Positions 1 to 12,100 of a DNA stretch of 64,000 nucleotides are shown here, in pieces. A program made the translations under genes and the position numbers. The stretch comes from Nageia nagi (Eukaryota > Pinophyta). Positions within the stretch are counted from its first letter, which is position 1. Every line of letters begins with the position of its first letter. The stretch is from assembly GCA_050084985.1 (NCBI GenBank), contig JBITNC010000001.1, positions 151,714,001 to 151,778,000 of the forward strand, given 5' to 3'. The notes under the pieces were generated by a model. That model made no database searches. It saw only the letters and a list, made by a program, of their open reading frames with translations, and was not told the origin of the DNA.

Positions 1-96
1 ACACCAAGTTAATGCCCACATTGGCACTGCAACCTATCTTTGTAATTACTGGATCCCATTCTCTTTGTTTATGTTATGAAGGGGCACAAGGGCTAT

Positions 97-117
97 ATAT
101 ATATATATATATATATA
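97..117. repeat. (AT)n microsatellite
   Basis: Short alternating AT tract just left of the LINE target-site duplication. Nothing else is recognised in the first 120 bases. Confidence 0.9.
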
Positions 118-120
118 CAT

Positions 121-135
121 CTTTAATCAATTGTT
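121..135. repeat. Left target-site duplication of the LINE
   Basis: The 15-mer CTTTAATCAATTGTT here is repeated exactly at 2,520-2,534. It is followed directly by a T run, which is the poly(A) tail of a minus-strand insertion. Length and position are typical of LINE integration by target-primed reverse transcription. Confidence 0.85.
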
Positions 136-1166
136 TTTTTTATTAGTAATAAAGCGGGGGTTTTGAGGCTCCCCAAACCTATTACATAGATAGGAAGTAT
201 TCAACAAGATTAAAACAAAACATTAGACATACTAGCTCCAACTATGAGCTTTAAACAACTATACTACAACATAGCCAAGGAACAGACAGAGGTCTCTACC
301 CCCATAAAAGAACCACTAACAGAAAGCCCTCCATGGCGTGATTCCACCTCCAGCTGGAGGTCTCTAGAGGGATACCCCACCATCAGAGTAGTCTTCTTCA
401 TCTCCTAGAAAACGATGCCACTTTCTTTCATGGAGTTGAGAGCCATATTGATGATATGGGAATTTGCCACTAAGGCTTCCTTGAGGTTGCCCATCTAGTA
501 CTTCAGAACTTTCAGCTACTGAGAGTGCTCCCCCTTAGCTTTCATCTTCTTCCTCATAGGTCTTCCAACGAAGTTCTTCTTGATAAGGGGTTTCAATTTC
601 TTCTTTTTGGGAGAGAAATCTCTAGAATCCTCCAAAATATTATAGACAGTCGAGCCCGCTTGAGATGTTTTCTTCATTAATTTACACATGCACTATGTTG
701 AGTTTCCCACTACCTCTTTGCCACCCGAGGAGGTGTATTGAGAGCCTCGAACTCTCCTTTTGCCACTCCCCTAGGCCATCTCATCTTTGACATTCTTAGA
801 TAAGGAGAGTTCTTTTCCTTCAGCAAAGGGGTGCCCTACATCATCTTGCTCCTCCTCGTCTTCTTGCGCACTCAACACAAGCTCTGAAGATTCCTTCTTT
901 TTCAAGATAGATGAGTCCTCTAAGTCTGACATCGATTGGCTGGAGGGTGTATCAAGTGGGTTTTCTCAATGTACGAGTCACTTTGGTTGCTAATTGTTTT
1001 GGCCTTCACATGTTAAAGCAACATGGTTAGGAGCCTTGCATGCCTTTGGGCTGAGTTCCCCTTTTGAATTGCAAGCACCAATTTCTCCATAGATTTGAAA
1101 AAAAAGAGGACATTCATCAACTGATTACCTAGCAGGTGATTGAGGAACATCCTATGAAAGCTACAG

Positions 1167-1453
1167 ACCACCTTGAGGCTTTCATCTAGGGTCAGGTATT
1201 GCATAATTATTAGGACCACTTTTACCCATGTCTCCAACAATAAGTCATGCTGGTAGCCATTGGAAAAACTCACCCAAATATGGCTTGATTTCATCTCCTG
1301 CTTAAGAAACACCACCTTGAGGCTTTCATCCAAGGTCAGGTATTGCATAATTACTAGGACCACTTTTCCCCATGGCTCCAACGATAAGTCACGTGTTGGT
1401 AGCCATTGGAAAACCTCACCTAAAGATGGCTTGATTCTGTCTCCTGCTTGCGA
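1167..1453 (-). repeat. In-frame 144-bp tandem duplication inside the LINE tail
   Basis: Two adjacent copies begin with ACCACCTTGAGGCTTTCAT at 1,167 and 1,311. The period is 144 bases, or 48 codons. On the minus strand both copies read through in one frame, giving a 122-residue open stretch (1,013-1,381) with two YLTLDESLKVV blocks. The function of the encoded segment is unknown. Confidence 0.85.
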
Positions 1454-2164
1454 AACAGGTCCACATCATTCTTTAGGGAATGTTTTTCCCTTTTCAGATT
1501 GATCCCTTTTGTTGAAATACCTAAAACCTCTTCCACAAGGTCCACAATTATTCTAAATTTAACCCCTCTAGCAGCAACTTTACCCTCCTTCCATGATCAC
1601 ACCAATGCAGTAGCCAATTGCACATAAGGGTGTTGAAATTTCTTGATGAATCGTCAAATTCTGTCTTTCTCCAGAATGGTTTTCACCTCCTTGTCTACAG
1701 GTAAGGTTGTTGTCTCTACCTTGCCTGTCACCATGAAAACACACAAAGAAAGCAAAACGACAAGAACAAAAAAAAGTTATATATGCATGATGCTGAGTGA
1801 TAATTTAACAAAGCTCTCCCATGGGATCTTTGAAGAGCCATGAGATGCATTAATTGAATTATGAGTTTCCAACTCACACAGTCCAAACAGCGATTTGAGT
1901 TGGTTCGATTGCCCCATAGCATCTAATCATCATGCTTGAAGTACAAGTTCGATTTACCGCAAAAAGTGGAACGTAATCTTCACATGCATTCAAAATATCC
2001 ACAAAAACGACAAGCCTTCCAGTATAATCGAGCTAACCAGCCTCCTTGTGTCTTGCCCCCTTGAAAATGAACAAGTCCTTCCCACAAGAAATCCCCTGAA
2101 AGGTATGATGAATGTGAAACTCTTCCAGCTTTCTGAGAAACAATTTGACACAAAGAGCCTCTTT

Positions 2165-2450
2165 TAATTCCAACTAAGTTCTTGATCTCCTTTGAGGGTG
2201 TTCACCATATTCAGGGAGTTCCCCTCAATTATTGCCTTTTTGAAACCGGAGTCTTTCAGTAACTTTACAAATTGGAAGAGAGCTCTAGCCTCCACAAAGT
2301 GGCTAGTCTAAGTTCCAAGGTGTTCAGCATAAGCAAATAGGAATTCTCCTTCATCAGTGTGTATGATACCCCCTGCTCTTGATTCCCTTGGGTTACCTTT
2401 GGATGCTCCATCAAAAGTCAGTTTTAATTCAAACCTGGGGGGAAGGTACT
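2165..2450 (-). pseudogene. LINE RNase H domain relic
   Basis: Minus-strand translation gives LTFDGASKGNPRESRAGGII, the first strand of a plant non-LTR RNase H. It is followed by an FVEARALFQF segment (the AEA.AL helix) and KKAIIEGNSLNMVNTLKGD, which matches the usual VEGDS..VI..L block. The first catalytic Asp (FDGAS) and the helix Glu (VEARAL) are kept; the Asp of the EGDS block is Asn. One stop codon (TAG after HLGT) lies between these blocks. The domain would degrade the RNA strand of the RNA-DNA hybrid during retrotransposition. It sits at the very 5' end of the truncated LINE copy. Confidence 0.8.
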
Positions 2451-2519
2451 CCATCTAACTAGAGATTTATTCACCTTCACCTTTGCAGTGGAAACCTCTT
2501 TTTGGATTCTTACCCACTT

Positions 2520-2534
2520 CTTTAATCAATTGTT
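2520..2534. repeat. Right target-site duplication of the LINE
   Basis: Exact copy of the 15-mer at 121-135. It marks the 5' truncation point of the minus-strand LINE. Confidence 0.85.
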
Positions 2535-4382
2535 CCCCATAAAATTCATTTAGAAATTAGCACATGGAGCTTTTTTTATTATAACCTTATCATCTGCACC
2601 ATAGCTATATTTGAGAATTTAGGTATCTTTGCCGGATGTTCTTTTCTCATTTGTGAAGAATATATAACCATGATCCTGGTTTTTTCATGTTTAACTTTCT
2701 TATTCTCTTGAAAAATTAGAAGTTTTCAATCCGCTTCATATCTTTTGGTGCATATCCAATTCCTCTTGTGAAAGGATATGCATACAGAACAAATACTTTG
2801 AATGAGTTGCACACCAACATTAGGCAACATTAATGACCAACTAGGCAGCAATCATTTGTATGTAGTAGTTATTATCAAAGGGGGAACACACTTGAAAACT
2901 GGGATCATAAATCCATTTTTCTGCAACACCTTTTGTTGTAAGAGGAAGAATAGGAAACCCCGCTGACTTTCACACCAATTACAGTCCCCTCAACCAACCT
3001 TTTGTAAGCAGGAAGTAATATTAACTTGAAATTCAAATTTTTGAGGTTTTATTCTAGGGGATTGTTGAAGATGGTTTGAAATTTTGAATACTTTCCAACT
3101 GCCTATGTCAACCTCAAAAGTGTCCAAACATCCCTTAATATTTTAGGAAGGGTAATCCAACTTCTGTATATTTAAGCAACATGTGGAACCCCAAAAAGGG
3201 CAAAGAGGGCTTTAACTTTCGTTCTAAAATTCTTAGCTAATCACAAGTTTGAATTATTCTACTAACACACATCAACCTCCTTAAGGTATCACATTTCAAC
3301 AGACTTCGTTTGATTACATTGTGTATGCATTTTCTTAGGCATTTTGAAAATTTTTGTCCACTACTTTCCTATTCTATCCCTTCTCATCCCAAATTTTTGC
3401 ATGCTCTCTATTTTCCCATAATTTGTCTTCCAGTGCAGCTGGTTTTGTTCCTATACTCAAATCTTGTGACAAAATTCAAAACAACTAGAGGTGTATTCTA
3501 GAGACTAAAATTCAACAATCTAATTCAAAAGGCATATTGAAGATATCATTGTAAAAGGATTTCCTTCTTTGATGTTGCACATTGTGTTTTTCTTGTTCAG
3601 CAGTTAAAACACTAACTTATATGTTTGGTTTCTATCTGATGTTTATTCTAATGTCTAAGCAACATGATTTTGGATGGCTTTGGATTAACCCTGTAACAAA
3701 TGAACATACTCTTAAGGATGTATATTCAGGGTCACTTTGGTTTAAGAAAATTCCTACATCATATAAAAAATATCTAATTAACCATAATCTCATTTAAAGA
3801 GAAAATGCAAACGAATGATGCATAGAGGTAAGGCATTGAAATAGTGGATCCACTTCAAGTATACATAGGGACATAAAGCAAGGAACACACAAAGAAGTAG
3901 ACAAAATGTCCTTCAAACTAATATGCTATTCAAGTAACTTGCTGAATTTAAAATTGTGTAATGCATGAAATCAACATAGCTCTACATAAGAAAGGTTAAA
4001 ATAGCAAAAATAGGCACATTTTCAATTCCTTAGTTGTTGCATGTAAGGAATAGCCATCATTGTGGAATCAAACATCTCACTCTATTGTGATGAATTGCGT
4101 ATTTCACCAAAGATTACAGCAGTCTAGAGGGTAGAGTGTTTATCTCATCTTATGCTTTCTTCAGCTCAGAATCTAAGAAAATAAAAGTTGGTCTTCATAA
4201 GTCAACAAGGACATTTATGTAATCTCATGAAAATATGAAAATAATTTTCCAAGCTTTGTAAAGAACCATTGCCTACTATTTAGTACTAATTGAAGAAACG
4301 TCTAGCAATTTTGCCATTCAGTTCATTGCGCACAAAATTTATTTGGTAATAAGAATGGGTGCAGCTACTGGCATCATCTCAC
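2535..4382. other. Probable long intron or 3' flank of the redoxin gene; no exon recognised
   Basis: I searched the minus strand for the missing C-terminal part of the redoxin-like protein (the block that normally follows PYLYD) and did not find it. A long intron reaching past the left edge is the simplest reading, which would place the LINE inside that intron. The plus-strand reading frames at 3,310-3,501 and 3,582-3,797 show no recognisable domain. Confidence 0.4.
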
Positions 4383-5837
4383 ATCATCATAAAGGTATGG
4401 AAAGGGGTACTGAAATCTCTTGGCTTCCTCAGCCATAAAATCTGGACCATCCTGCAAAACAAACAGGGGAAATCATGGCCCACATGCCCATGAAACAGGC
4501 CAGGCTTATTCACTACTCTTCATCTCCTTTGACAGAAAATGACTTTACCTGTGGATGAGTAGTAATTGAATTTGAGGATATTGCTACAGCTGCAAGTCCT
4601 TTCTGTATGACAAGTAACTTATCAAATTAATACCCAAATACATCAAACACTAAATTTTTATTGTTGGAAGGTCAATCTACATTCAAACAAAAGGGTGGGT
4701 AGTTCAGGGCTAGGTTATCTGTGCAGACAGGTCTTCAGAAGCTTCTAGATTTGAGTCCTAACTGATCCGTGGGTTGTAACAGCTTGCAAATCCGACAGAC
4801 CTAGTCTAGTGACAACATGTAACCTTAGTGGGCATTGACAGTAAAGGCTGGTTTGTTACCTGCTAATCAGAGGGAGGTGGACTGGTGAAATAGGGTGATT
4901 TATGCAGTGAAGGCCTGTGTTCAAATAACACCACTCTCTCGAGGGTTTACTTGTACTAAACTCAACAATGCTTGCAGGCTAATGTAGCCAGTAACAAGTT
5001 GGGAAAACAAATTTGGACACCATTACAACCCCACCCCAATCTCTGTCTGCTATTGTAAGTTCAACCTCTCGGTACAAAGAGAAACATTGCAAATTATAAT
5101 GGAACAGGCTGTGCCCCTGTATAATTAACCGCTTAATTTAATAAAGGAAGTTATAATTACACAACAATGACACCCAATTCTCAAAAGGAATAGGAAAGGT
5201 GAGAAACAATATACTCTCATATATTCAATTGTAAGCTTGACAATGTCCTTCTTCAGGTGACTGACAAAAGGACAGTGATTACATATGAACATGACCTGCA
5301 TGGAAGTGGAGTAAAAAGTTCAGTCGCCACAAAAAAAGATTATAGATTTGATAAAGGGTTGGAAAACATACAAGCAGTGCAGGATATCCTTCAAAATCAT
5401 CCAACGTCCATAGTTTTCCGGTCAAAGGCTCTGGCAACTGCATACCCATAAATAAATGCATATATGGCTATTAATTAAAGGCCATGAATGTATCTTTATG
5501 TGAATGATGAAATTGAGAATGTTTGTACCTCGAAGTCGGGGATTCTGGATTTGAGGGCCACTGCCTTGGATTCAATTCGAGCAGCTCTAACAATTAATCT
5601 ACTTGGACATGATGATGACGATGATGGAGGACTCTGTTTTCCTTTGTTCTTGTTTTGGCTGAACGGTAAGAATTTAGGAATATAGGTGGAGTAGAGGGAG
5701 AGGCTTCGAACTGAAGAAAACTTTGGAGTTGGTATTGGGGGGGGGATGGAAGTGAATACAGCAGCCACAGCCATTGGAAATGCTCTGCTACCCACTACCT
5801 TGTAGATGTGGAATCCCTGCGAAATCCTGGCTTCCAT
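4383..5837 (-). CDS. Chloroplast redoxin / AhpC-TSA-like protein, exons 1-5 (3' end missing)
   Basis: Five minus-strand coding exons join in phase 0 with GT..AG borders: 5,529-5,837, 5,372-5,437, 5,215-5,295, 4,549-4,602 and 4,383-4,451. They give 193 residues and no stop. Residues 1-100 are Ser/Pro/Arg-rich with few acids, like a chloroplast transit peptide. After it come PLTGKLWTLDDFEG, then FICNHCPFVSHLKK (CxxC Cys at residues 130 and 133), then LAAVAISSNSITTHPQ and DGPDFMAEEAKRFQ with PYLYDD. This is the thioredoxin-fold core of plant redoxin/AhpC-TSA-like proteins of the Arabidopsis At1g21350 kind, so a thiol-based redox role in the plastid is inferred. Roughly 80 C-terminal residues are absent. 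The first Met is at 5,837; Met22 (5,774, MAVAAVFTS) is an equally plausible start and looks more like a transit-peptide beginning. Exons are intact, so the gene is probably functional. Confidence 0.85.
4690..5080 (+). mobile_element. Possible tRNA-derived SINE in intron 3 of the redoxin gene
   Basis: TAGTTCAGGGC (4,700-4,710) resembles a pol III A box and GATTTGAGTCC (4,748-4,758) resembles a B box, spaced as in a tRNA gene. The block is richer in G and C than the rest of the intron. Only an imperfect flank match was found (ACATTCAAA at 4,679 and ACATTGCAAA at 5,084), so the ends are approximate. Confidence 0.4.
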
Positions 5838-8800
5838 TTTATTTTATTGAATTCGATAACATTTCTGCTATTCATTAAGTCTGAAATTATGTATGAACTT
5901 GACTTCAATTACATGTTTGTAGCTAGCTTGGATATTGTTTGTTTCTAAGGTCTGTTTCTTTGTTTTATGGATTTGATTTGTTAGAATATATTTTAAATTC
6001 ATTGTTAAATTAAGGTTTGCAATTATGCATTTTAAATTTAAATTTTTTTAAAGTTTTTGTAGAAATTTATGTTTATTATTTTTCTTGTTAGATGCTTCAT
6101 GTTTTTTTTATACAATAAGTTGGAATAGTTGTAGGGTTTAGGATACTTGTTATCTTGCAATTGAGTTTGAAGATATGAATTTGATCAACATTGATGGATA
6201 AAATTTTGTACTTTGTTTGAAATTGATCATTTAAATTTTGAAGAGGAGAAGAGATTAAAAAAAATGCATCATTACATTTCCTTTAGGTTTCTTCAAGAAA
6301 ATGGATTTAAGAGATGTTAGTTTTTAAACATTTTAGTTATTCTTGAATTTATTAAAGTTATAGATTCTTTCATTATCAAAAGTATTTGGTATACATGGAA
6401 TTTTGTCAAACCTTAGGTTCATTGGGCAAGTATTAAAGTTTTATTTGGTATTTGAGCTATGAAATTTTGAATTTGATAATTGATAATGTATATGAGCCAT
6501 AAAATTCCTTTGCAAAAAAAGAAGAGGAAGAAATCATGGGCATAGGGTGAGAATAGAACCATATGGTGTGTATTTGGACAAGAAATTTGGTATTTAAAAT
6601 CCTATAATATATATAAATATTGGGCTTTTAAGGAGGGATTTAGTATTTAATATATTAGTATTCTATGTTCTTAAGCATTTTCATATTATTCATTGCATAC
6701 ACATTCAACAAGGATTTCATTTATTTATTTGTTATATCTTGACTTTATGGTCTTCCACGCATTAAGAGAGAACAAATAATCTTTATTAGTACTACTATCA
6801 CATGCATTAGGAGAAGTTCCTTATTTATTGTTTTCGCATATGTGAACCCATTATTGAACTTCCAAATTATCGAAATTCCCATTGTAATCAATGGTAAATC
6901 TTAAAATTTGCATATGTTCACATCAGCTTGGTTACTATGAATGACTACCATATTTTCTTCCTCATTATAAATACCTCAACCACTTTATAAAATAAGAGAG
7001 TGAACAAATCATAATTGAAGAGAGAATTCACACTTATGCACTCTCATTGCTTATGTGAATTACACTTAGATTTCCATGCAAAACATACTATGATCTTATT
7101 TTCACTATAAAAATTAATATTAATGAATAATATAACTCTTGCAAATCATCTCTTCATCAAAGTTATAGATGCATATGTGAATAACTCAATAGCCACACAA
7201 AATATGCATTACATCACCATTGCATTTTCTTGATTTGTGTTGATGAATTAGATCTATATACATAAAAGTATTTCAAATTTGAATTTACCTAATTGGTTAT
7301 CACATCTAGGGTAGGTCTTGAATCGATAAGATATCTTCATAATTTAATTTTTTCCCTTAATTATCTCATTAAATGTATTAATAATTTTAGATCCAAGTTC
7401 TATAATCAATTTTATTTTAATAAAAAAACTTATTTTTTGTAGGCAAGGAACCAACTTGAATACATAAGCATCTTTAAAATAATGATACTCACAATTTGGT
7501 CATTAATACTTATCATAATATAGTTTAGGTTTGAAAGCAAAAGTTCGATGAAACTAAGGATGAAATGGAAAAAGATAAAAGACTATATTCGATCAAGATC
7601 ATAGATGAGAGTTAAATAAGTATGTTAGTTGATCATTTTACTATTATCAATTATCTAGATCTAGATCATTGAATAATAATGTTGAAAGAAGTAAGCTTAT
7701 TGAATTTGACCAATTTAGATCATCATTCTATACGTACATAACTAAGTATTCATATTTTTTCACTCATTACAAATAAAATTTATTTTATTATATATAGCAC
7801 ATTATCTCCATTTTATCTGAAACTAGGAGCATTAATATTAGCATTAGCTTAGTCATAGTCACCAACATTGTTCAACTCTACTTAATTTTTAAGGAGTACA
7901 CTTATTTTGATTACAAATTCTTGAAACTGAATGTTTCAAGTTTACATTTTTTGAAAGACTAATATACTCATTAAAACAATCGCCAAAGAAAAAAACCAAA
8001 CTACTTAATCCTATAAGAAATAAAAAATTTATATCTAAACATAGTGTAATAAAAAATGGAAAATAAATTTCTTTTACAAGTGATTACATGGTCATGAGTA
8101 ATATAATTCCCCAAGAGTATATGGTCGATGTTATCACAGAAAATAAAAATAACCCTTCATATAATAAAAGTACAATCATTCTAGAAGTTTTACACGAATA
8201 GAATAATGAAAAATACAACCATAAGATTAAGATAAAGATGAGTCTAAAGAAGAAAATAAAATACTTATGAACAAAACTTAAGGATTAGATATTTGCATGA
8301 GAATGTAGAATTGAGTTGGATTCATTAGAATATTTTAATCTAATCAAAGGTCTAAAGATTGAGAAAGGCTCCAAGATATACAAGACATTCTAGATTAGAG
8401 TATTTTAAAAATTATTTCAAGAGATTTGTAAAGACTAGTATGAGATTTACAATAAAAACTATGAGAGAATTAAATTTAATGTTAGTTTGAACCATGCCCA
8501 ATATTTTTTCCACACCTTCAATAACCTCAAAAAACCTCTCATACTCAATTATACCTTTTAATTATAAGTAATTAAGACCTTCTCGCATTATATATTTTGT
8601 TATGCCATCAAAATTATAGTTTAATGGTACACCTAACTTTTCAAATACTTCTTCAATGCTCTCATAATGAATTTCAATTTTATTGAACTTGTTGTAGGCT
8701 TTGATAATGTTGATCTTTATAAATATTAGTAACCAAGGGATTTTAAGTTTGTAATGATATCTTAGTTAATTTGTCTTATTTTTAAGCATGAATAAATCAT

Positions 8801-10435
8801 TCTTGATTGTGTAGATTAAGACTATCTCAAAAAGATTTATTCATAACCATATTTGCATTTATGAATTACATTGTTATTATAGATAAATAAAATGGCTTAT
8901 AACAACAACAATAATTATAATTATTTATATACAAAATCATAATATAAATATGGCTAAATGATGTTCTATTAAGGAGGTGCAATATAATAATTATGATCAA
9001 AATAGGGCACTCAAGATCTTAATTAGTAAGAATCACAATCTTAGATCTAGCATATATCAAATTGATATAAGGAATGTGATACTTATGTACTCATTTGAAG
9101 AGTTGTAATCTTTTGAATTTTTTTCGTTAAGTTCTTCCTATAAGGAACAACGAAAACTTAATGGTTTTGGAGGGATTAATGTTTATCCCAAATTTTTAAA
9201 TGGTTAGGATCAACCTTGATGATAATTAAAATCCTATCCATGTATTAGATTCTAAAATCAAATTTAAATGGAAATATTTAAATCATACATAAAATACCTA
9301 TATAGGAGAAATAAAGGCCATAAAAGGCTTGAAAATTGAAAGAAACAATATTAACAACTTTTATATACAATTGATGATTTAAAATGAATTTGATGTTTAC
9401 TTTTACACCTTGTAAAGTAAATAAAACAAGAGCACATTAGTGATCTTAACTTGAAATTATCTTTTGTAAATTGGATCATTTTATATACATAAATTATGAT
9501 TTTTAATAAATAAAAAATAAACATTAGGTGTCTATAGTTATCATACCTTGTATGAGTTCATATTCTCCTTTAGCCATGATATTAACACCTTAAATATACT
9601 TCAAATTATTAACCAACTATTTATTTTCTCATCCACATCTATTAATACCTCCTTTAATTACCTTTTACCTCAAGAAAACTATAAATATACCAATTTTACA
9701 TATAAGCAATTTCTACCTAACAATTGCCAATGTGTAACATACCTCTTAACACCATTCCTAACCCTCTATAACATATACTTGAGATGAAATAAGTAATAAA
9801 TATTTTCAACATGATAAAAATATAAATAATAGAATATAGATATAAAATTAATTTTGCTGTTTATATATGATAAGCTATGAAAGAAATGATTATGAAGTTT
9901 TAGAAAATAAATCCTTTGATATTAGAATTCTTCAATATCTAATCCTAATAAAATTTGAGATTTTAGAATTCAAGTAATTTTATGATGGAAAAATCCTTCA
10001 AATAACATTAGACATTATTGGAACATATACATTGTATTTCAAATTAATGCCAAATTATTTGTATGATGTATGATGGAAAAATTAGTAGATTAGTTTTTAT
10101 CAACTCCTAATTTAATTCAAAAGTACCTTATTAATATTTTAATCAAGTAATTCCAAGTAAATATTTAAAAAATGGTTACCTTAGCTCACCAAAGTAGCAT
10201 GCAATAAATCAAACACTAAATAAATTTTAACATGAGTTTAAATAAAATATTATTAAGGTAAATTTTAAGATACCTACCTAAAAAAGGACTTATAAAATTG
10301 TGACGATGTAGAAACTTGTGATATAACAAGTTTTCTATATTTGATAAACATTGATAGTTATGTTGGCTAATATATTTTAAAAATCAAGAAAACTAGTATA
10401 TTGGAGGTGATGTCAAATGCATTTAAATTTTTGTA
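5838..10435. other. AT-rich intergenic stretch without recognised genes
   Basis: The left part holds the upstream region of the minus-strand redoxin gene. A TATAAATA-like motif near 6,964 followed by short direct repeats could be an old LTR promoter, but no partner was seen. The minus strand of about 8,480-8,700 has a conceptual translation with a few stops (for example GITKYIMREGLNYL) that may be a decayed retroelement or gene. I do not recognise it. No other structure is visible. Confidence 0.5.
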
Positions 10436-10720
10436 TTATAGAGCATGTTCATCAATGTATTTTTTGGTTTTACTTAGACCCACCTCTATGTGAGGGTGTA
10501 GGGTTGGGGGGTCTAAGGGGGTAGGGATAATTTTGGAGCCTCCCCTTAGCGAGGGTTTGGGGAAGGTGCCCTTGAAGCCAAAAATACATGTTTTTTTGTA
10601 TATCAATATTCCATATGTAATACCCATAAATCCAAAAGTACATGTGTTTTTATATATCCATACTCCATATGTAATATAAATGGCTATAGCCATGTCAAAT
10701 GTTTCGACATGGCTCGAGCC
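10436..10720. repeat. GC-richer repeat block with imperfect 2x repeat and hairpin
   Basis: Two degenerate copies of a roughly 55-bp unit (about 10,576-10,630 and 10,631-10,684) both contain CCATATGTAAT. They are followed by an inverted repeat, GGCTATAGCCATGTC (10,682-10,696) and GACATGGCTCGAGCC (10,706-10,720), matching at 13 of 15 positions with a 9-base loop. The block ends exactly where the solo LTR begins. It is probably the end of an unidentified transposon. The 85-codon minus-strand reading frame across it matches no family I know. Confidence 0.5.
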
Positions 10721-10721
10721 C

Positions 10722-11257
10722 TGTGTGAAGGAACTAATCCTAAGTGACTGAATTCCTATTCAACCAAGATCATATGAAATCTCTCTAAAATATCATCACA
10801 ATAGCATAAACATAATAACTAATCTCACAAAGTTGACACCAATATAAAGTGGTTCCTCCAACCATGTGAGTACATCCACTAATTTAAGATCTTGTTATCA
10901 AAGAGCACTCTCTTAGAACTCACTTTATCACTTCTCCTACAACCTAGACAAAACCATAATTTTGTTTCAAACTTGAGTGAGTAATCTCAAGGAGAGGGCC
11001 CTCTATTTATAGGCCAAAATCCTCCCTTGGATCACCCTTTTAACCATTATACAATGTCATGACATGCATCACCTTTTACCCAAGGGGCATAGGACAAGTT
11101 ACATTATTTTATTCAAAAATAATTAAAAAGATATATAGGATACTTTTAAGTATTACTAAATTTACATTATCATATTAAATAAATACCTAGGGATACCTTC
11201 AAGTAGTAAGTGAATTACATGAAGAGACCTTACAATAGTAAATTATACATTCCAACA
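10722..11257 (-). mobile_element. Solo LTR, copia-type family A, minus orientation
   Basis: On the minus strand it begins TGTTGGAATGTATAAT, contains GGCCTATAAATAGAGG as core promoter (revcomp near 11,000) and ends close to AGTCACTTAGGATTAG. The same landmarks occur at 30,493-31,044 and, in part, at 37,521. No primer-binding site follows and no duplicated flank was found, so it is a solo or rearranged LTR. Confidence 0.75.
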
Positions 11258-11437
11258 TTATCAACAATCAACAAGGCTTGAATTTAAATAAACTAAGACA
11301 ATAATCATGATATTTAAAAATTTAAAAACTATTTCTAAAGGGCATACTTTATGGATGTACCATTATGATGGAGACTTTTAACTATTCGGTTCATGCACCC
11401 TCATTACAAATCAAGTGGCTATTTAAAATATCATATC

Positions 11438-11442
11438 CCATG
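11438..11442. repeat. Target-site duplication CCATG (left) of the gypsy element
   Basis: CCATG here and at 19,633-19,637 flank the two LTRs exactly. A 5-bp duplication is standard for LTR-retrotransposon integrases. Confidence 0.85.
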
Positions 11443-12074
11443 TGTAGACACCTAAAAATGAATTCTCATTTATTAAATAATTCATTTTTATGGTATCAAT
11501 GGATATTATTATGAAAAGGGATTAAAATACACCATATGTAATGTAATTAATGTAAAAGGACCACAAAATGATGTAAGCAATGTAAAATATCAAGAAAAGC
11601 ACCACAAGATATGTAATACACGAAGATCCCAAGAAAAAGAAAAGATCAAGGTATTGCTATAAAAGAATATCAAAGGAAAAATAATCCCTATCATATAATA
11701 AGATATCAGATAGGTTGACACATGCATATTATATCATTCAAATAATAATAAAGTTTTGTAACATCACCTATATGAGGATCTATTATCTACTCTTCATCAT
11801 TCTTCACATTCTTTAATTTCAACATCTGATCTAATACCTTTCATGATGTTGACACCATACATAAGCTGAGTTTATCACATCCACATTGTAGTTTTGGATT
11901 TTGAGTAAATTGAATCTAAGTGAGGAGTCTATTTATGACTTGAGTATGCAAATATGACAAAAGGTAGCATTCAATTATTTTACAAAAACTGGTATATTAT
12001 CATATATGCTTCAAAAAATACATTGTAGAGAAATAATGCTTTTTTTATTGCATCATCATTATTTTTCATATACA
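11443..12074 (+). repeat. 5' LTR of the gypsy element
   Basis: Runs from TGTAGACACC to ATATACA (632 bp) and aligns along its length with 19,005-19,632. The terminal TGTCTACA of the right LTR is mutated to CATATACA here. Confidence 0.9.
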
Positions 12075-12075
12075 T

Positions 12076-12100
12076 TTTGGTGAATCTACTATTTTGAGTG
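12076..12100 (+). promoter_or_regulatory. Probable primer-binding site
   Basis: TTGGTGAATCTACT begins two or three bases after the LTR. It looks like a mutated form of the TTGGCGACTCCACT-type site used by Tat/Ogre elements. Similarity was judged from memory of the family. Confidence 0.45.

Larger units (their letters stand above)
136..2519 (-). mobile_element. 5'-truncated LINE (non-LTR retrotransposon), degenerate
   Basis: Minus-strand non-LTR element. Its 3' poly(A) is the T run at 134-141. Both sides carry the identical 15-bp duplication CTTTAATCAATTGTT (121-135 and 2,520-2,534). The 5' end of the element (2,519) opens just before an RNase H domain, so endonuclease and reverse transcriptase are missing, as expected for 5' truncation. 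About 1.9 kb of formerly coding sequence follows the RNase H domain. It includes an in-frame 144-bp tandem duplication (1,167-1,453), an acidic stretch (minus strand of about 840-900) and a Lys/Arg-rich stretch (minus strand of about 530-640). Several stop codons show that it is dead. The exact duplications make the boundaries firm; the family is not identified. Confidence 0.85.

Noticed and set aside
5257-5685. Plus-strand frames opposite the redoxin gene
   Set aside because: They are the complementary strand of exons 1-3 and have no family match; the minus-strand exons explain the sequence fully.
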